Positions 63,771 to 64,000 of a DNA stretch of 64,000 bases are shown here, one piece after another. Source of the DNA: an uncultured bacterium (GTDB taxonomy: Bacteria; Bacillota; Clostridia; Lachnospirales; Lachnospiraceae). The position numbers were made by a program, and so were the translations under genes. The notes beneath the pieces were generated by a model. It was not told the origin of the DNA and did not search any database. It saw only the letters and a list, made by a program, of their open reading frames with translations. The number at the start of each line of letters is the position of its first letter. The stretch's first letter is position 1. The stretch is taken from positions 9,716 to 73,715 of the forward strand of contig CAJMQE010000009.1 of assembly GCA_905215405.1 (NCBI GenBank), given 5' to 3'.

Positions 63771-63867
63771 TCCTACCACACACTACTTATTTTCTCTTTA
63801 TATAATATCCCTGTAAAAAATAAATGTTCTATCCGTAGGCAAAAAGTTGGTGCTCCAATACTAATGC

Positions 63868-63923
63868 AAAAAAAGACAGAATAGAAATCGTCTGGTATCT
63901 GACTGCTTTCATCCTGTCTTTTT
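63868..63923. terminator. Terminator near the right edge
   Basis: AAAAAGACAG and CTGTCTTTTT are complementary arms with T-runs on both strands. It lies upstream of the YtaF-like gene and so ends a transcript entering from beyond the window. No gene is visible in 63781-64000. Confidence 0.7.
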
Positions 63924-64000
63924 ATCTTGTTAAATACTATTCTTTTGGGCTCTTCGTGTATAGTTGTGGGTCAAATTTTCTGAAAGCTTAGTGTTTATGC

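Overview
The window is a chromosomal segment of a low-GC, Gram-positive anaerobe, most likely a gut Lachnospiraceae (Clostridia). I infer this from strong AGGAGG-type ribosome sites, many U-tract hairpin terminators, a Thr/Glu-Pro-rich wall-anchored pectinase, a GH25 lysozyme with Ig-like neighbours, LytS/LytTR signalling and the NSS transporter type. No tRNA, rRNA, CRISPR array, transposase or prophage gene was seen.

Layout. 1-5318 holds ftsH (cut by the window edge) and pyrG, both leftward, separated by about 2 kb that contains a GC-rich tandem array of a 232-235 bp unit. 5740-8835 is a rightward three-gene ABC-2 export system. 8967-16227 holds an unknown multi-membrane protein, a decayed acetyltransferase, a heterodimeric ABC exporter pair and a divergent LysR regulator. 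16544-22317 holds a large secreted, wall-attached GH28 pectinase and a sodium-dependent amino-acid-type transporter, divergent across 720 bp with palindromic operators. 22544-26227 holds Mrp, a TtcA-like PP-loop enzyme, a ComEC-like metallo-hydrolase lipoprotein and a DMT exporter. 26626-31543 holds a small unknown protein and a CstA-family carrier with a LytS/LytTR pair just upstream, which suggests pyruvate sensing and uptake. 31790-33741 holds a CmpB-like membrane protein and a DUF2974-like alpha/beta hydrolase.

The centrepiece, 34051-52247, is a leftward run of 14 genes for an unusual surface glycan. RfbF, RfbG and an RfbH-type dehydrase (His in place of the PLP lysine, plus Fe-S cysteines) make a CDP-3,6-dideoxy-4-ketohexose. 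A YerE-like TPP enzyme and a YerF-like reductase could then build a two-carbon-branched, yersiniose-type sugar. PEP mutase, phosphonopyruvate decarboxylase and AEP transaminase make 2-aminoethylphosphonate (AEP). A LicC/PntC-like cytidylyltransferase and a LicD transferase would activate it as CMP-AEP and attach it. A ManC-ManA fusion supplies GDP-mannose, and a polyprenyl-phosphate GT2, a flippase and a GT-C transferase assemble and export the product. Ugd (UDP-glucuronate) diverges from this cluster.

53767-62585 looks like a surface and c-di-GMP module: a response regulator with an HD-GYP domain, a hybrid histidine kinase with an HPt domain, and two secreted proteins (a GH25 lysozyme and an Ig-like protein). 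The two secreted proteins share an unusual aromatic repeat ending in HFxNFGxxEGR. A DUF3592-like protein and a YtaF/MntP-like protein close the window. Short degenerate minisatellites occur in many intergenic gaps, and one visibly derives from the 3' end of cstA.
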